This document shows, in pieces, positions 55,909-64,000 of a DNA stretch of 64,000 bases. Positions within the stretch are counted from its first letter, which is position 1; every line of letters starts with the position of its first letter. The position numbers were made by a program, and so were the translations under genes. The notes beneath the pieces are model-generated. The model was not told the DNA's origin and ran no database searches. It saw nothing but the letters and a program-made list of their open reading frames with translations. The stretch comes from Psychrobacter sp. M13 (GTDB taxonomy: Bacteria > Pseudomonadota > Gammaproteobacteria > Pseudomonadales > Moraxellaceae): positions 2,976,001 to 3,040,000 of the forward strand of contig NZ_CP132194.1 in the NCBI RefSeq assembly GCF_030718935.1. The letters are read 5' to 3'.

Positions 55909-57198
55909 TTAGAATATTAACTGAATAACTAAAATTGCTAGTATTCCAACGCCAATATCTAAAGGCACCGCCTTGAATAATAGCGCATTGAAAAGCTTGT
56001 CTTTGCTTATAACAACTTGAGAAGCGCCTAGCATTAGACTACCTCCTGATGAGAAAGGGGAAAGTGATGAGCTTTGCGCTCCCACCACAATACAGGTAAA
56101 TAGCAATAAAGGGTTTAGTCCGGAGGCAACGGCGAGAGGCAGTACCATAGGAAATAAAGTAGGGGCAACTACGCCGAGTGTACTAGCAAATACCGACATA
56201 ATAGCGCTGATAACGAAGACTAGAAACGGTATCATCCAAATAGGAACGTTAGTACTTAGCCATTCTGTTAGCTCGTAAATAACCCCTATTTCTACTCCTA
56301 AACTAATTAACATACCAACGCCACAAATCATAATAAGCGTATTCCAAGGTATTAGTGCAATCACTGCTTTTTCGTCACCTAGCTTTAGAAACAAACTAAT
56401 TAAAGCAAAAATAATAGCAATAAAACCAATATCAATTCGATCATTCAAAAACTGAATCTCAGCTACCTGCGGCATAAGTAGGTTTGCAATAGGTACAACA
56501 AGCACAATGGCCATCATGATAAAAATCAGCATAATAGATTGTTTTTGTTTAGGATCAAAAGGTTCTGGAACTATCGTTTGAATCGCGATTTTGCTATTTT
56601 TGGCAGTGATAAAGCTATAAATACCTAACAGAATTATAGGCATTATAAAAGTAGCAGCGAAGATGCTTAAGACATAAGTAAAAGTATTATCATTTGCTAC
56701 GCCTGCGCCGCGCATTAGTTCCCTAAAAATAACACCGCTCTGTGAGGTTATAAAGTTAGCACCAGCTAAGGCACCGTAATTCACTGACAAGGTTGCAATA
56801 ACAAGATTTAAGTTAGTGCGTTTAGACAACAGTAGGATCATAGGTGCCATAGTGGCTAGAACGGTATAATAACCAGCTCCTAAGCCTGCAATAATCGTAG
56901 CAACAAAGAAAATAACTAAAGGTAATAATTCGGGGAAGTGACGACACTTATAGATTAAATGATTAGATAGCTTCTCTAAAGCGCCGTTAGCTAAAGGAAA
57001 GTTATAGAAAAGAGTAACCGCAAAAATAACAAAGAAAATTTTGAGGGGCCATAGCTCAATAATCTCATACGCTTTCAGTCCCATACCAAAACAACCGATA
57101 AGGTATGAAAATGCGATCGCAAATAGACCAATATTGATTTTGGTGGTATAGCCCAAAATGATACATATTACTATAGCGGCTATAATATAAAGCGTCAC
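55909..57198 (-). CDS. MatC/SLC13-like carboxylate carrier
   Basis: The 429-residue membrane protein has about twelve hydrophobic segments with polar breaks such as TLSVNYGALAGANFITSQSG near residue 140 and GAQSSSLSPFSSGGSLML near residue 380. These resemble dicarboxylate carriers of the MatC_N / SLC13 (ion transporter) group, but the substrate is unclear. It is divergent from a GntR/UTRA regulator gene, a common arrangement for substrate-induced uptake, and lies next to the tct operon. Confidence 0.75.
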   Translation of the reverse strand: MTLYIIAAIVICIILGYTTKINIGLFAIAFSYLIGCFGMGLKAYEIIELWPLKIFFVIFAVTLFYNFPLANGALEKLSNHLIYKCRHFPELLPLVIFFVATIIAGLGAGYYTVLATMAPMILLLSKRTNLNLVIATLSVNYGALAGANFITSQSGVIFRELMRGAGVANDNTFTYVLSIFAATFIMPIILLGIYSFITAKNSKIAIQTIVPEPFDPKQKQSIMLIFIMMAIVLVVPIANLLMPQVAEIQFLNDRIDIGFIAIIFALISLFLKLGDEKAVIALIPWNTLIMICGVGMLISLGVEIGVIYELTEWLSTNVPIWMIPFLVFVISAIMSVFASTLGVVAPTLFPMVLPLAVASGLNPLLLFTCIVVGAQSSSLSPFSSGGSLMLGASQVVISKDKLFNALLFKAVPLDIGVGILAILVIQLIF

Positions 57199-57541
57199 GA
57201 CTGCCCCTTGACTTTAACTATATGAAGTCTGTAACAAACTATATCAGTTTTTACAGAGTAAAGAGCATTACGATGATATCAACCAATAGCTTTCCAGATT
57301 AGAAAATCTATACGAGCTTCAAAAGTGTATTTAGTTGAGTAGAATGATAGCAAAAAAGGTCACATTATTTAGATAAAATTGACCGCTAATATATCGCTCA
57401 GTTTTAACAGTGCAGTGACACTTATAAAATTTACTCCAGGCTTAAGCTAGCCTGATTAGACATACACCTCCTTTTAGAACAATAACAGCGCTTGACGAGA
57501 CTAAAAAATTAATAAGAAACTTTTTATTACGGTGGAAAAAA
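57199..57541. other. Divergent control region of carrier and GntR regulator genes
   Basis: This 343-bp AT-rich stretch should hold both promoters and the regulator's operators. A GGTCA ... TGACC pair (about 57358-57392) could be such a site, but the arms are short. A GGTGGA ribosome-binding site precedes the regulator ATG. Confidence 0.45.
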
Positions 57542-58267
57542 ATGTTAAATAATTTCAAAGAGTTTAAAATGCCACGCTATGAGCAAGTGCGATGGCACAT
57601 ACAGTCTTTATTGACAGAGAGTAAATGGGATGAAAACACACCTTTGCCTACGGAACAGGAGTTTGCAGATAAGTATGAGGTATCTGTGGGAACCGTACGT
57701 AAAGCTGTTGAGAAATTAGTAGAAGATGGGGTCTTAATAAAGCAACAAGGCAAAGGCACTTTTCTAAAGCGCCCAAACTTTGAAAGTTCATTATTAAGAT
57801 TTTTTAAGTTCCGTGATAAAGACGCTAGCTATGTCACGCCGAAAGGCATAGTCAAAAAAACTATGGTAATAGCCGGTATTGATGATATTAATAAAAAGCT
57901 GAATATAAGTAAAAACCAAGCTCTAATCTACATGGAACGTGTGCGTATGGTTGAAGATAGAGTCTTATTGAGTGAAAGAATCTGGCTGCCTAAGAATCGC
58001 TATCAAGCCTTTATAACTTTAGATTCCGAGGATTTTGAAAATCTTCTTTATCCATTTTATTATACAAAGTGCGGTCAGTTTGTGTCGTCTGCTGTAGAGA
58101 CACTGTTTTTTATAACCGATCACAGCGATTCTTATTTAGGCAATAGCAAGCAAGAAAACTTAGTCAAAGTGTGCCGCATTGCCAAAAATTTAGAAGGTGA
58201 CCCTATCGAGTATAGAGAGTCATATGGACTAGCAGAGAAGTTCAGTTATGAGATTAATATTATTTAG
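57542..58267 (+). CDS. GntR-family transcriptional regulator with UTRA domain
   Basis: The 241-residue protein has an N-terminal winged helix-turn-helix (about 10-78: PRYEQVRWHIQSLL, LPTEQEFADKYEVSVGTVRKA and QQGKGTFL) and a C-terminal UTRA ligand domain (about 95-240: ALIYMERVRM, LLSERIWLP, EYRESYGLAEKFSYE). This is the HutC subfamily. It is divergent from the MatC-like carrier gene, which is its likely target, and possibly also controls the tct operon. Ligand unknown; an organic acid is a fair inference. Confidence 0.88.
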   Translation: MLNNFKEFKMPRYEQVRWHIQSLLTESKWDENTPLPTEQEFADKYEVSVGTVRKAVEKLVEDGVLIKQQGKGTFLKRPNFESSLLRFFKFRDKDASYVTPKGIVKKTMVIAGIDDINKKLNISKNQALIYMERVRMVEDRVLLSERIWLPKNRYQAFITLDSEDFENLLYPFYYTKCGQFVSSAVETLFFITDHSDSYLGNSKQENLVKVCRIAKNLEGDPIEYRESYGLAEKFSYEINII

Positions 58268-58322
58268 TGACATCGATGGTCATAGTCAAAGAATATCTAT
58301 CTTGGATTGTTATAATCTAATC

Positions 58323-59156
58323 TCAAACCAACCCTTTATAAAGAAAATACAGCCCCACCACGAATAACAATACCGAAAAACATTTCTTTAATAGCTCTGG
58401 CGATAAGATATGAGCGACTTTTGCACCTACTTTAGCGGTAAAAAAGCTCATACTAGCAATGCCTAAAAAGGCATAAATATGCACAAAGCCAATAGTATTA
58501 GGTACGTTTACATCTTCTTGCAATCCGAAAATCATAAAGCCAAGTGCGCCAGCAATGGCAATAGGCAAACCACACGCTGCTGAGGTGCCAACCGCTTTTT
58601 GCATGACTACACCATAACGAGTGAGATAAGGCACCGTTAAGCTGCCGCCGCCGATACCAAAGATGGCAGAAGCGATACCAATCACCCCACCTGCCGCTAA
58701 TTGCTTAGGTTTTGACGGCAGATCTGTATTGGCATTACTGGTTCCACTAGCATTAGTAGCATTGCTATCCACCTGCTTTTTGCCACCCATAAACATTTTA
58801 TAGGCGACCCAAAGTAAAAACACCCCAACAATGAGCTGAAGATATAGCCCTGATATCTGCCCTGCAACCCCTGCCCCAAAAAAGCAGCCGAGCGCTAAAC
58901 CTGGTGCTAGGTTTTTAAAGACAGGCCACATGACCGCGCCTTTTTTATTGTGCGCCATGAGCGAGCTGATAGAGGTGATAATAATGGTCGCAAGCGATGT
59001 CCCTAGAGCCAGATGCATGACATTATCAGCAGGATAGTCCATTTGCGTAAAGACGATAAATAACAAGGGTACGATGATAGTGCCACCGCCCACGCCAAAA
59101 AGCCCTGCAGCAAAACCTGCTAGAGCACCTATGATTAAAAAAATGAGTATTTCCAC
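58323..59156 (-). CDS. TauE/SafE-family anion exporter, copy 2
   Basis: The 277-residue membrane protein has two repeats of the TauE motif: GLFGVGGGTIIVPLLF (about 18-33) and AIFGIGGGSLTVPYLT (about 160-176), with eight hydrophobic segments and an Asn/Ser/Thr-rich loop in the middle. It likely exports sulfite or another sulfur or organic anion. It lies next to the mesX-mesD operon. Confidence 0.87.
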   Translation of the reverse strand: MEILIFLIIGALAGFAAGLFGVGGGTIIVPLLFIVFTQMDYPADNVMHLALGTSLATIIITSISSLMAHNKKGAVMWPVFKNLAPGLALGCFFGAGVAGQISGLYLQLIVGVFLLWVAYKMFMGGKKQVDSNATNASGTSNANTDLPSKPKQLAAGGVIGIASAIFGIGGGSLTVPYLTRYGVVMQKAVGTSAACGLPIAIAGALGFMIFGLQEDVNVPNTIGFVHIYAFLGIASMSFFTAKVGAKVAHILSPELLKKCFSVLLFVVGLYFLYKGLV

Positions 59157-59250
59157 GGGATGACTGCTTTTAAGTTGGATTAATTTTAGGAATAAAGAGT
59201 TAAAATTGGCTAAAGTGCTATTTTAGCTAAATAAAAGCTAGATGGCGAAT

Positions 59251-59745
59251 CTAAGCAATCTCTACTTGAGCCAGTTGATGGTAAGCGCGATTAAAATAAA
59301 CCAAACTTTCTTCTTGCTGACTTTGTTTGATAGCCACTACTCGGCACATAAAAATACTGTGGCTACCCACTTGCTGAATATCCTCAATCTCACAGTCAAA
59401 GCTCACCAAAGCATCTTCCAAGACAGGCGAACCTGTTACCAGCTCCGTCCAAGAACCTTGCTCAAAGCGCTCTTTTGAACTCAATCTAGAGGCAAAGGCG
59501 TTAGATAGGTATTCATGCTGCGCGCCTAATACATTGACACTTAACGTCTCATTATCGACAAAATGAGCGTGTGAGCGGGCAGCTTGATTCATACAGACCA
59601 GCAGAGTTGGCGGCGTATCAGTGACGCTACACACCGCAGACGCAGTAAAGCCATGAGCACCAGAGTGACCTCTTGTGGTGATTACATTGACCGCTGTTGT
59701 TAACAGAGCCATAGCATTTTTAAAGTCGCTTGCTTCAATCATCAT
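59251..59745 (-). CDS. Flavin reductase-family protein
   Basis: The 164-residue FMN-binding split-barrel protein shows MALLTTAVNVITTRG, GFTASAVCSVTDTPPTLLVC and FDCEIEDIQQVGSHSIFMCRV, as in short-chain flavin reductases that pass reduced flavin to oxygenases (HpaC, RutF). It is 41 bp after mesD in the same direction, so it may supply reduced flavin to MesX or MesD, whose reaction is oxygen-dependent in related bacteria. The role here is inferred from the operon. Confidence 0.85.
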   Translation of the reverse strand: MMIEASDFKNAMALLTTAVNVITTRGHSGAHGFTASAVCSVTDTPPTLLVCMNQAARSHAHFVDNETLSVNVLGAQHEYLSNAFASRLSSKERFEQGSWTELVTGSPVLEDALVSFDCEIEDIQQVGSHSIFMCRVVAIKQSQQEESLVYFNRAYHQLAQVEIA

Positions 59746-59786
59746 ATGCCTCTTAATTTTGACTATTACTTATTTTTAGATTGCGT

Positions 59787-60836
59787 TTAAGCCGTCAATT
59801 CATTACGAACAATGGCTGCGCCTGCACTTAATGCTGCAAGCTTGCCGCGAGCAACTTCACGTGACAAAGGTGCCATACCGCAGTTGGTCGAAGGATAGAG
59901 CTTGTCCGCATCGACAAATTGCAGGGCCTTAAGTAGCGTATTGGCGACTTCTTCAGGAGTTTCGATAGTATTAGTCGCTACATCGATAGCACCAATCATC
60001 ACTTTTTTGCCGCGAATCAGTTCGATTAGATCCATCGGCACGTGCGAGTTTTGACACTCAAGCGAGATAATATCGATGCTTGACTGTTGCAGCTTCGGAA
60101 ACGCTTTTTCATATTGACGCCATTCTGAGCCTAGCGTTTTCTTCCAATTATTATTGGCTTCGATACCATAGCCGTAACAGATATGCACTGCCGTCTCGCA
60201 CTTTAGACCTTCGATAGCGCGCTCTAAAGTAGCCACACCCCAGTCGTTAACATCATCGAAGAACACGTTAAAGGCGGGCTCATCAAATTGGATAATATCC
60301 ACACCAGCCGCCTCTAATTCGCGTGCCTCGTCATTAAGGATTTTAGCAAATTCCCACGCCAATTTTTCACGGCTTTTATAATGACTGTCATATAGCGTAT
60401 CAATCATGGTCATTGGGCCAGGCAATGCCCATTTAATCGGCTGATCGGTTTGTGCGCGTAAAAACTTGGCATCGTCAACGAAGACAGGCTTGGTACGGCT
60501 TACCGCACCCACCACGGTTGGCACACTGGCATCATAACGATCACGGATTTTGACCGTCTCACGCTGCTCAAAATCGACGCCATCCAGATGTTCAATAAAG
60601 GTAGTGACAAAATGCTGACGGGTCTGCTCGCCATCACTGACAATATCGATCCCTGCATGAATTTGCTCTTGCAAGGATACCCGTAGCGCATCTTGCTTGG
60701 CATCAATTAACTGCTCACCTTCCAAGGCCCAAGGAGACCAAATTTTCTCAGGTTCTGCCAGCCAAGATGGTTTGGGTAAGCTGCCAGCGGTTGAGGTCGG
60801 TAATAATATTTGTTTTGGTGATGATGTTGTGGTCAT
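59787..60836 (-). CDS. mesD: Methionine synthase MesD (folate-independent MetE-like)
   Basis: The 349-residue protein matches only the C-terminal catalytic part of cobalamin-independent methionine synthase. The zinc ligands are visible: His and Cys in VHICYGYG, Glu in SLECQNS and Cys in STNCGMAPL. The N-terminal folate-contact domain of MetE is missing. Short forms beside a DUF1852 gene form the MesD family described in Acinetobacter, which methylate homocysteine without methyl-folate and need MesX and oxygen. Here mesX lies 54 bp upstream and a flavin reductase gene 41 bp downstream. Confidence 0.88.
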   Translation of the reverse strand: MTTTSSPKQILLPTSTAGSLPKPSWLAEPEKIWSPWALEGEQLIDAKQDALRVSLQEQIHAGIDIVSDGEQTRQHFVTTFIEHLDGVDFEQRETVKIRDRYDASVPTVVGAVSRTKPVFVDDAKFLRAQTDQPIKWALPGPMTMIDTLYDSHYKSREKLAWEFAKILNDEARELEAAGVDIIQFDEPAFNVFFDDVNDWGVATLERAIEGLKCETAVHICYGYGIEANNNWKKTLGSEWRQYEKAFPKLQQSSIDIISLECQNSHVPMDLIELIRGKKVMIGAIDVATNTIETPEEVANTLLKALQFVDADKLYPSTNCGMAPLSREVARGKLAALSAGAAIVRNELTA

Positions 60837-60890
60837 ATTTATTTATCTTTTATATTTTAATGGTTTATATTTAAACAGATTTTTAGTCCA

Positions 60891-61937
60891 TTAAGCAGCG
60901 CGTTTTTTCACGACAGGTTTTTGAGTTTCATAGTTTGCTGCCCATTGCTCAAGAATACCTTGATACGGCTTAATAAACTCTTCTTCGGTGAACTTACCTT
61001 GCGTTACCGCCATTTGGCTACGCTCTTCGCGGTCATATACTATTTGCGTCAGCGAGTAATCTTGATACTTTAAGCTCGGTTGATACACTTGCGCGGCTGT
61101 CGAGTTGGCATTATAAATCTCAGGACGATAGATCTTTTGGAACGTCTCCATCGTCGCAATGGCGCTGATTAGCTCAAGGTCAGTATAATCGCTTAACAAG
61201 TCACCAGTGAAATAAAACGCTAAAGGCGCGGCGCTTCCAGCAGGCATGAAATAGCGCACGCTTAAGCCCATCTTGGCAAAATAATCATCCGTTAATGACC
61301 CTTTGTTTGAAGATGAGCCATCCTGTCTGTATTCTACCCCTAATACCGGATGCTGATTGGCTGTGCGATGATAAGTTTTGCTGGTTGATACACTCAGGCA
61401 AATTACAGGATTTTTGGTAAAGTTGGCTTGGTAGGCCTCTGACTGCAAAAGATATTGAAACAATTTGCCATGCAGATCACCAAAACTCTCTGGTGGCGGA
61501 GATCCTGGGTTCTTATCGAAGTGATCTAAAAGTACGACGCTAAAATCATAATCACGCACGTAAGAGGAGAAGCTATTGCCGATCATACCGTTAATACGGG
61601 TGTTATCTTTGTGATCGACAATCGTGGTTTGCAGCATCTCAATGATAGGAAATGCATTACCCTTGCCTTCGATATCCATATTGGCTGAAATAATATCAAC
61701 CTCGACAGAATAACGGTCGGCGCTAGGATTGTCAGAATGTGCCAAGGCATTAAAACGGTTATTGATCATTCTTAAGGTTTTGCTTAGGTTCTCTTGACGA
61801 TGCTCGCCACGTGCTAGATTGGCAAAGTTCGTAGTCAGACGTGTACTGTCTGCAGGACTATAACTCTCATCAAAACGGATACGCTTGATGGAACAACTAA
61901 ACTTATTACTCAATTGGTTACTCATAGTGACTCTCAA
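60891..61937 (-). CDS. mesX: MesX, DUF1852 putative oxygenase partner of MesD
   Basis: The 348-residue cytoplasmic protein matches DUF1852: FDESYSPADSTRLTTNFANLARGEHRQENL near residues 23-52, then PIIEMLQTTIVDHKDNTRING and SYVRDYDFSVVLLDHFDKNPG. In related bacteria this family is required with MesD for methionine synthesis and is thought to be an oxygenase, but its chemistry is not proven. It is the first gene of the operon. The start is ATG at 61937, with another ATG five codons on. A MetR-type box and a -10 element lie upstream. Confidence 0.88.
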   Translation of the reverse strand: MRVTMSNQLSNKFSCSIKRIRFDESYSPADSTRLTTNFANLARGEHRQENLSKTLRMINNRFNALAHSDNPSADRYSVEVDIISANMDIEGKGNAFPIIEMLQTTIVDHKDNTRINGMIGNSFSSYVRDYDFSVVLLDHFDKNPGSPPPESFGDLHGKLFQYLLQSEAYQANFTKNPVICLSVSTSKTYHRTANQHPVLGVEYRQDGSSSNKGSLTDDYFAKMGLSVRYFMPAGSAAPLAFYFTGDLLSDYTDLELISAIATMETFQKIYRPEIYNANSTAAQVYQPSLKYQDYSLTQIVYDREERSQMAVTQGKFTEEEFIKPYQGILEQWAANYETQKPVVKKRAA

Positions 61938-61988
61938 CTTTAATTATTTTAGATAGACCAAATTTCTTTATGAGAGAATCATACCCGA

Positions 61989-61994
61989 ACTATA
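61989..61994 (-). promoter_or_regulatory. Extended -10 element of the mesX operon
   Basis: On the minus strand TGTTATAGT gives the TG and TATAGT of an extended -10 promoter. The start codon lies about 52 bases downstream. Confidence 0.5.
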
Positions 61995-62009
61995 ACATGA
62001 ATAAAAACG

Positions 62010-62028
62010 ACTTAAATTGAATTTAAGT
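62010..62028. promoter_or_regulatory. Inverted repeat upstream of mesX
   Basis: ACTTAAAT and ATTTAAGT form a perfect dyad with a 3-base centre, between the MetR-like box and the -10 element. A wider dyad (ATGAATA at 61998 and TATTCAT at 62036) encloses it. Confidence 0.45.
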
Positions 62029-62041
62029 TGAATAATATTCA
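62029..62041. promoter_or_regulatory. MetR-type binding site upstream of mesX
   Basis: TGAATAATATTCA fits the E. coli MetR consensus TGAA-N5-TTCA exactly, including an A at the central position. Its centre is about 50 bases upstream of the predicted transcription start, a good place for an activator. No metR gene lies in the window. Confidence 0.55.
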
Positions 62042-62100
62042 TGTATGCACTTGACCCATTAAGAGAGCTAGAGCATGAGCAGTCTTTATCGCGAGCAACA

Positions 62101-62132
62101 AAAAAGCTGCCAATCAATAATTAGCAGCTTTT
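62101..62132 (-). terminator. Terminator of the adhesin/tpgA transcript
   Basis: AAAAGCTGC pairs with GCAGCTTTT around a 13-base loop and, on the minus strand, ends in TTTTTTG. It lies 24 bases after the tpgA stop. Confidence 0.8.
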
Positions 62133-62155
62133 GGTAAAAATAGGTTAGTAGTGTT

Positions 62156-63046
62156 TTATTGAATAACTGTCACATCAAGCGTGACACGGCGGTTTGGCTG
62201 CAAGCAGTCAATCTCTTGTTGGCGAGGTAGTGTGGTTGAACACTGCTGGACAGGCTGAGTCTCACCTGCCCCTGTTGCAATAATGGTATTGGCATTCACG
62301 CCTTGATTGATCAGATAGCTACGTACCGTTTGCGCACGTTTTATTGATAAGTTCATGTTATAGGCGTCATCCCCTTTGCGATCGGTATGACCGGTCACAA
62401 TGATTCTGCTATCGCCCATGTCTTGATACTGTCTGAGCTTTGAAGCCAACTCGTCAAGCTCTCGGCGACCTTGATCCAGCATATCTTGGGTATCTGACTT
62501 ATCAAATCTAAACAGCGCATCAGCGCCTAAGTTAATCCGCTCTTTGATAGGCGCTGGCGGAGCTGGAACTGCAACTGGGGCAGGAGCAGGCATCTGCTGG
62601 ATGATGGTTTGTGTCACCACTTGCGGCTCTGCCACTGGCGGCGGACAATCAGCAGGACTCCAATAGAACTCTTGACCCTTAAACTGCTTATCAAAGATTA
62701 TTTTGTATTGGCAGATTTTGACTGAGTTATCTGGCATATAGAATTTCATAATATAGTCCCATTCGCGGGCATACTGCCCTTCGCTAAAATGGGGACGACC
62801 AAGCAGCTGATAGACATCATCTTTACCAACACCAGGACGCATCTTTGATAAGTTCTCTCTATTAGGAAACTGGCCTTGATCCTGCCAAGCTTTGTCTAGA
62901 TCTGGAAAGACGATGTCTTGCATCTGCACTTGTCCTTGATCGGTGATGCCATTGCTTAGATGGGTGGTACCTAGACAGCCGCTCATGCCCAGTAATGCTA
63001 AACTCAGTGCGCTAATGCCCGCAACTTTACTTATGTGATTCTTCAT
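62156..63046 (-). CDS. tpgA: TpgA-like lipoprotein (BamE-like plus OmpA peptidoglycan-binding domains)
   Basis: The 296-residue protein has a lipobox (MSGC, Cys24), an N-terminal SmpA/OmlA (BamE-like) domain (about 55-135: LSKMRPGVGKDDVYQLLGRPHF), a Pro/Ala-rich linker (about 140-165) and a C-terminal OmpA-like domain (about 170-296) with TGHTDRKGDD and LSIKRAQTVRSYL that hold peptidoglycan. This order is that of TpgA, which in Acinetobacter is encoded next to the trimeric autotransporter AtaA and supports its surface display. Here it follows the end of an adhesin gene by 91 bp on the same strand. Confidence 0.87.
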   Translation of the reverse strand: MKNHISKVAGISALSLALLGMSGCLGTTHLSNGITDQGQVQMQDIVFPDLDKAWQDQGQFPNRENLSKMRPGVGKDDVYQLLGRPHFSEGQYAREWDYIMKFYMPDNSVKICQYKIIFDKQFKGQEFYWSPADCPPPVAEPQVVTQTIIQQMPAPAPVAVPAPPAPIKERINLGADALFRFDKSDTQDMLDQGRRELDELASKLRQYQDMGDSRIIVTGHTDRKGDDAYNMNLSIKRAQTVRSYLINQGVNANTIIATGAGETQPVQQCSTTLPRQQEIDCLQPNRRVTLDVTVIQ

Positions 63047-63137
63047 GTGACTTCCTTTTAAAATTGATCAAATGGTTAGGAGGGACTTGCACCTTGTTTA
63101 ACGCCAAGATGCAAGACACTACAGGTTTTTACTGTTT

Positions 63138-64000
63138 TTAGAAATGGAACCCTGCTCCAATCGCAGCGCCAGCATTACCTTGGGTATCTGCTGTACCATT
63201 CAACTTCATCACCCAACGTCCGTTGTCAGAGACTCTCGATAGACCGACAGCAACTGCGCTCTCGCCGTTGTAGGTTGCAACACCACCACCAATCATGGAG
63301 CGACCTGGTAAGAACGATTGAGGTATTGACGACATTGCCATAGCAGCTGAGATACCAGCGTTAGCGTCATCTCCTACTTCACCTATTTTATAGCCAAGCT
63401 CGTTGATGCTGTTATTGATCACATTACCAAAGTTATTTAACTGACCGCCATTTATAGCATCTGTGCTGCCATCAGCGATAACACCATCAGCCACACCAGT
63501 CACTACTTTACCACCTGCATTGATGCCAGCCGTCGTGATGCTTGGACCGTCTTTGATAGTCACACCATCATTATTAACGACTGTGTTGCCAGTCTTAACA
63601 CTACCTTTATCTCCTAAGTCGAGGTTAGGATTGAGATTAAAGCTGATGTCGTTGCTATCAACAGGCTTAGTGACAGTGATGTTGCCATCAGTATTGTTAA
63701 AGTCAACGGTGCCGCCATTAGCTACATTTGATGATTTGTCCCCTTGAGCGGTGACATTGAAGCCTTTGTTAGCGCCTGCAACGACATTATTTAGCTGACC
63801 GACGTTAACGGCATCGGTGTCATTTTTACCAGCACCGACACCTGTGATGACATTGCCGCCATTATTAAGACCTGCATTGCCTAGAGTCACATCACCTTTG
63901 TCACCACCGGTGATGGTTAGACCGTCATTCTTGACTGTAGTATCACCTACGGTTAGGCCGTCACCATTTAGCACGTTATCACCAGCAGTTACACTGTCGA
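63138..64000 (-). CDS. Trimeric autotransporter adhesin, C-terminal part (partial)
   Basis: The frame is open to the right edge, so only the C-terminal 286 residues are seen. They consist of a Gly/Asn/Asp/Thr-rich stalk with repeated DAVNVGQLNNV-type neck motifs and parallel turns (GNVITGVGAG, GGKVVTGVADG), then the YadA-type membrane anchor of four strands (from INELGYKIGEVGDDANAGISAAMAM to the terminal GAGFHF, with a C-terminal Phe). Three chains form one 12-strand barrel in the outer membrane that displays the adhesin. tpgA follows as partner gene. The head is outside the window. Confidence 0.93.
   Translation of the reverse strand, partial: DSVTAGDNVLNGDGLTVGDTTVKNDGLTITGGDKGDVTLGNAGLNNGGNVITGVGAGKNDTDAVNVGQLNNVVAGANKGFNVTAQGDKSSNVANGGTVDFNNTDGNITVTKPVDSNDISFNLNPNLDLGDKGSVKTGNTVVNNDGVTIKDGPSITTAGINAGGKVVTGVADGVIADGSTDAINGGQLNNFGNVINNSINELGYKIGEVGDDANAGISAAMAMSSIPQSFLPGRSMIGGGVATYNGESAVAVGLSRVSDNGRWVMKLNGTADTQGNAGAAIGAGFHF

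Noticed and set aside
55909..57541. Possible tmRNA or riboswitch in the AT-rich gaps around the MatC-like gene
   Set aside because: No conserved RNA structure, aptamer core or CCA end could be found by eye.
62010..62042. SAM-type riboswitch upstream of mesX
   Set aside because: The dyads are simple palindromes in AT-rich DNA; no SAM-aptamer core sequences are present.

Overview
The window comes from a gammaproteobacterium of the family Moraxellaceae, most likely Psychrobacter. The evidence is a moderately AT-rich sequence, a split division/cell-wall cluster (rsmH-ftsL-ftsI-murE-murF-mraY), a MesX/MesD methionine synthase module, a trimeric autotransporter next to a TpgA-like lipoprotein, and the general character of the proteins. 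This assignment rests on recognising protein families by eye; no search was run.

Region 1 (1-16.8 kb) is mostly housekeeping. It holds the 3' end of a glutathione-dependent formaldehyde dehydrogenase gene, a DUF3124 lipoprotein, a two-gene K+ uptake operon (ktrB-ktrA type), a cardiolipin synthase convergent with the 23S rRNA methyltransferase gene rlmA, the minus-strand dcw segment from rsmH to mraY, and divergent gltX. Region 2 (16.7-24.7 kb) is accessory: hypothetical genes, one enclosed by an inverted pair of short GTAGGGTGC hairpin repeats, tRNA-Ala(GGC), tRNA-Glu(TTC), two tandem RlaP-type nucleotidyltransferases, a DMT exporter, a DUF2809 protein, an SH3-like secreted protein, a LysE exporter and an internally duplicated small protein.

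Region 3 (24.7-46.6 kb) returns to core metabolism: acnA, a DUF3025 protein, a YdjM-like membrane protein, a YchJ protein, an AlbA_2 ATP-binding regulator, two paralogous class II glutamine amidotransferases around a homoserine kinase and a DUF2007 protein, hisF, ribH, the operon nusB-thiL-pgpA, glmU, glmS, a frameshifted TspO-like gene and truC.

Region 4 (42.6-51.2 kb) is a genomic patchwork. It contains an intact 268-bp MITE-like element with perfect 19-bp terminal inverted repeats, a decayed second copy in inverse orientation, a relic of a second cardiolipin synthase gene, a xanthine permease gene and an 8-oxoguanine deaminase gene between diverged direct repeats, a LysR gene that has lost its DNA-binding half, and an orphan copy of the 3' end of truC. 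These pieces fit an insertion beside truC that brought in a small purine-salvage module.

Region 5 (51.3-58.3 kb) is devoted to anion and organic-acid transport: a TauE/SafE exporter, a tripartite tricarboxylate transporter (tctC-tctB-tctA operon), a MatC/SLC13-like carrier and a divergent GntR/UTRA regulator. Region 6 (58.3-64 kb) holds a second TauE, the operon mesX-mesD-flavin reductase with a sequence matching the MetR box upstream, and finally tpgA plus the 3' end of a trimeric autotransporter adhesin gene that runs off the window.
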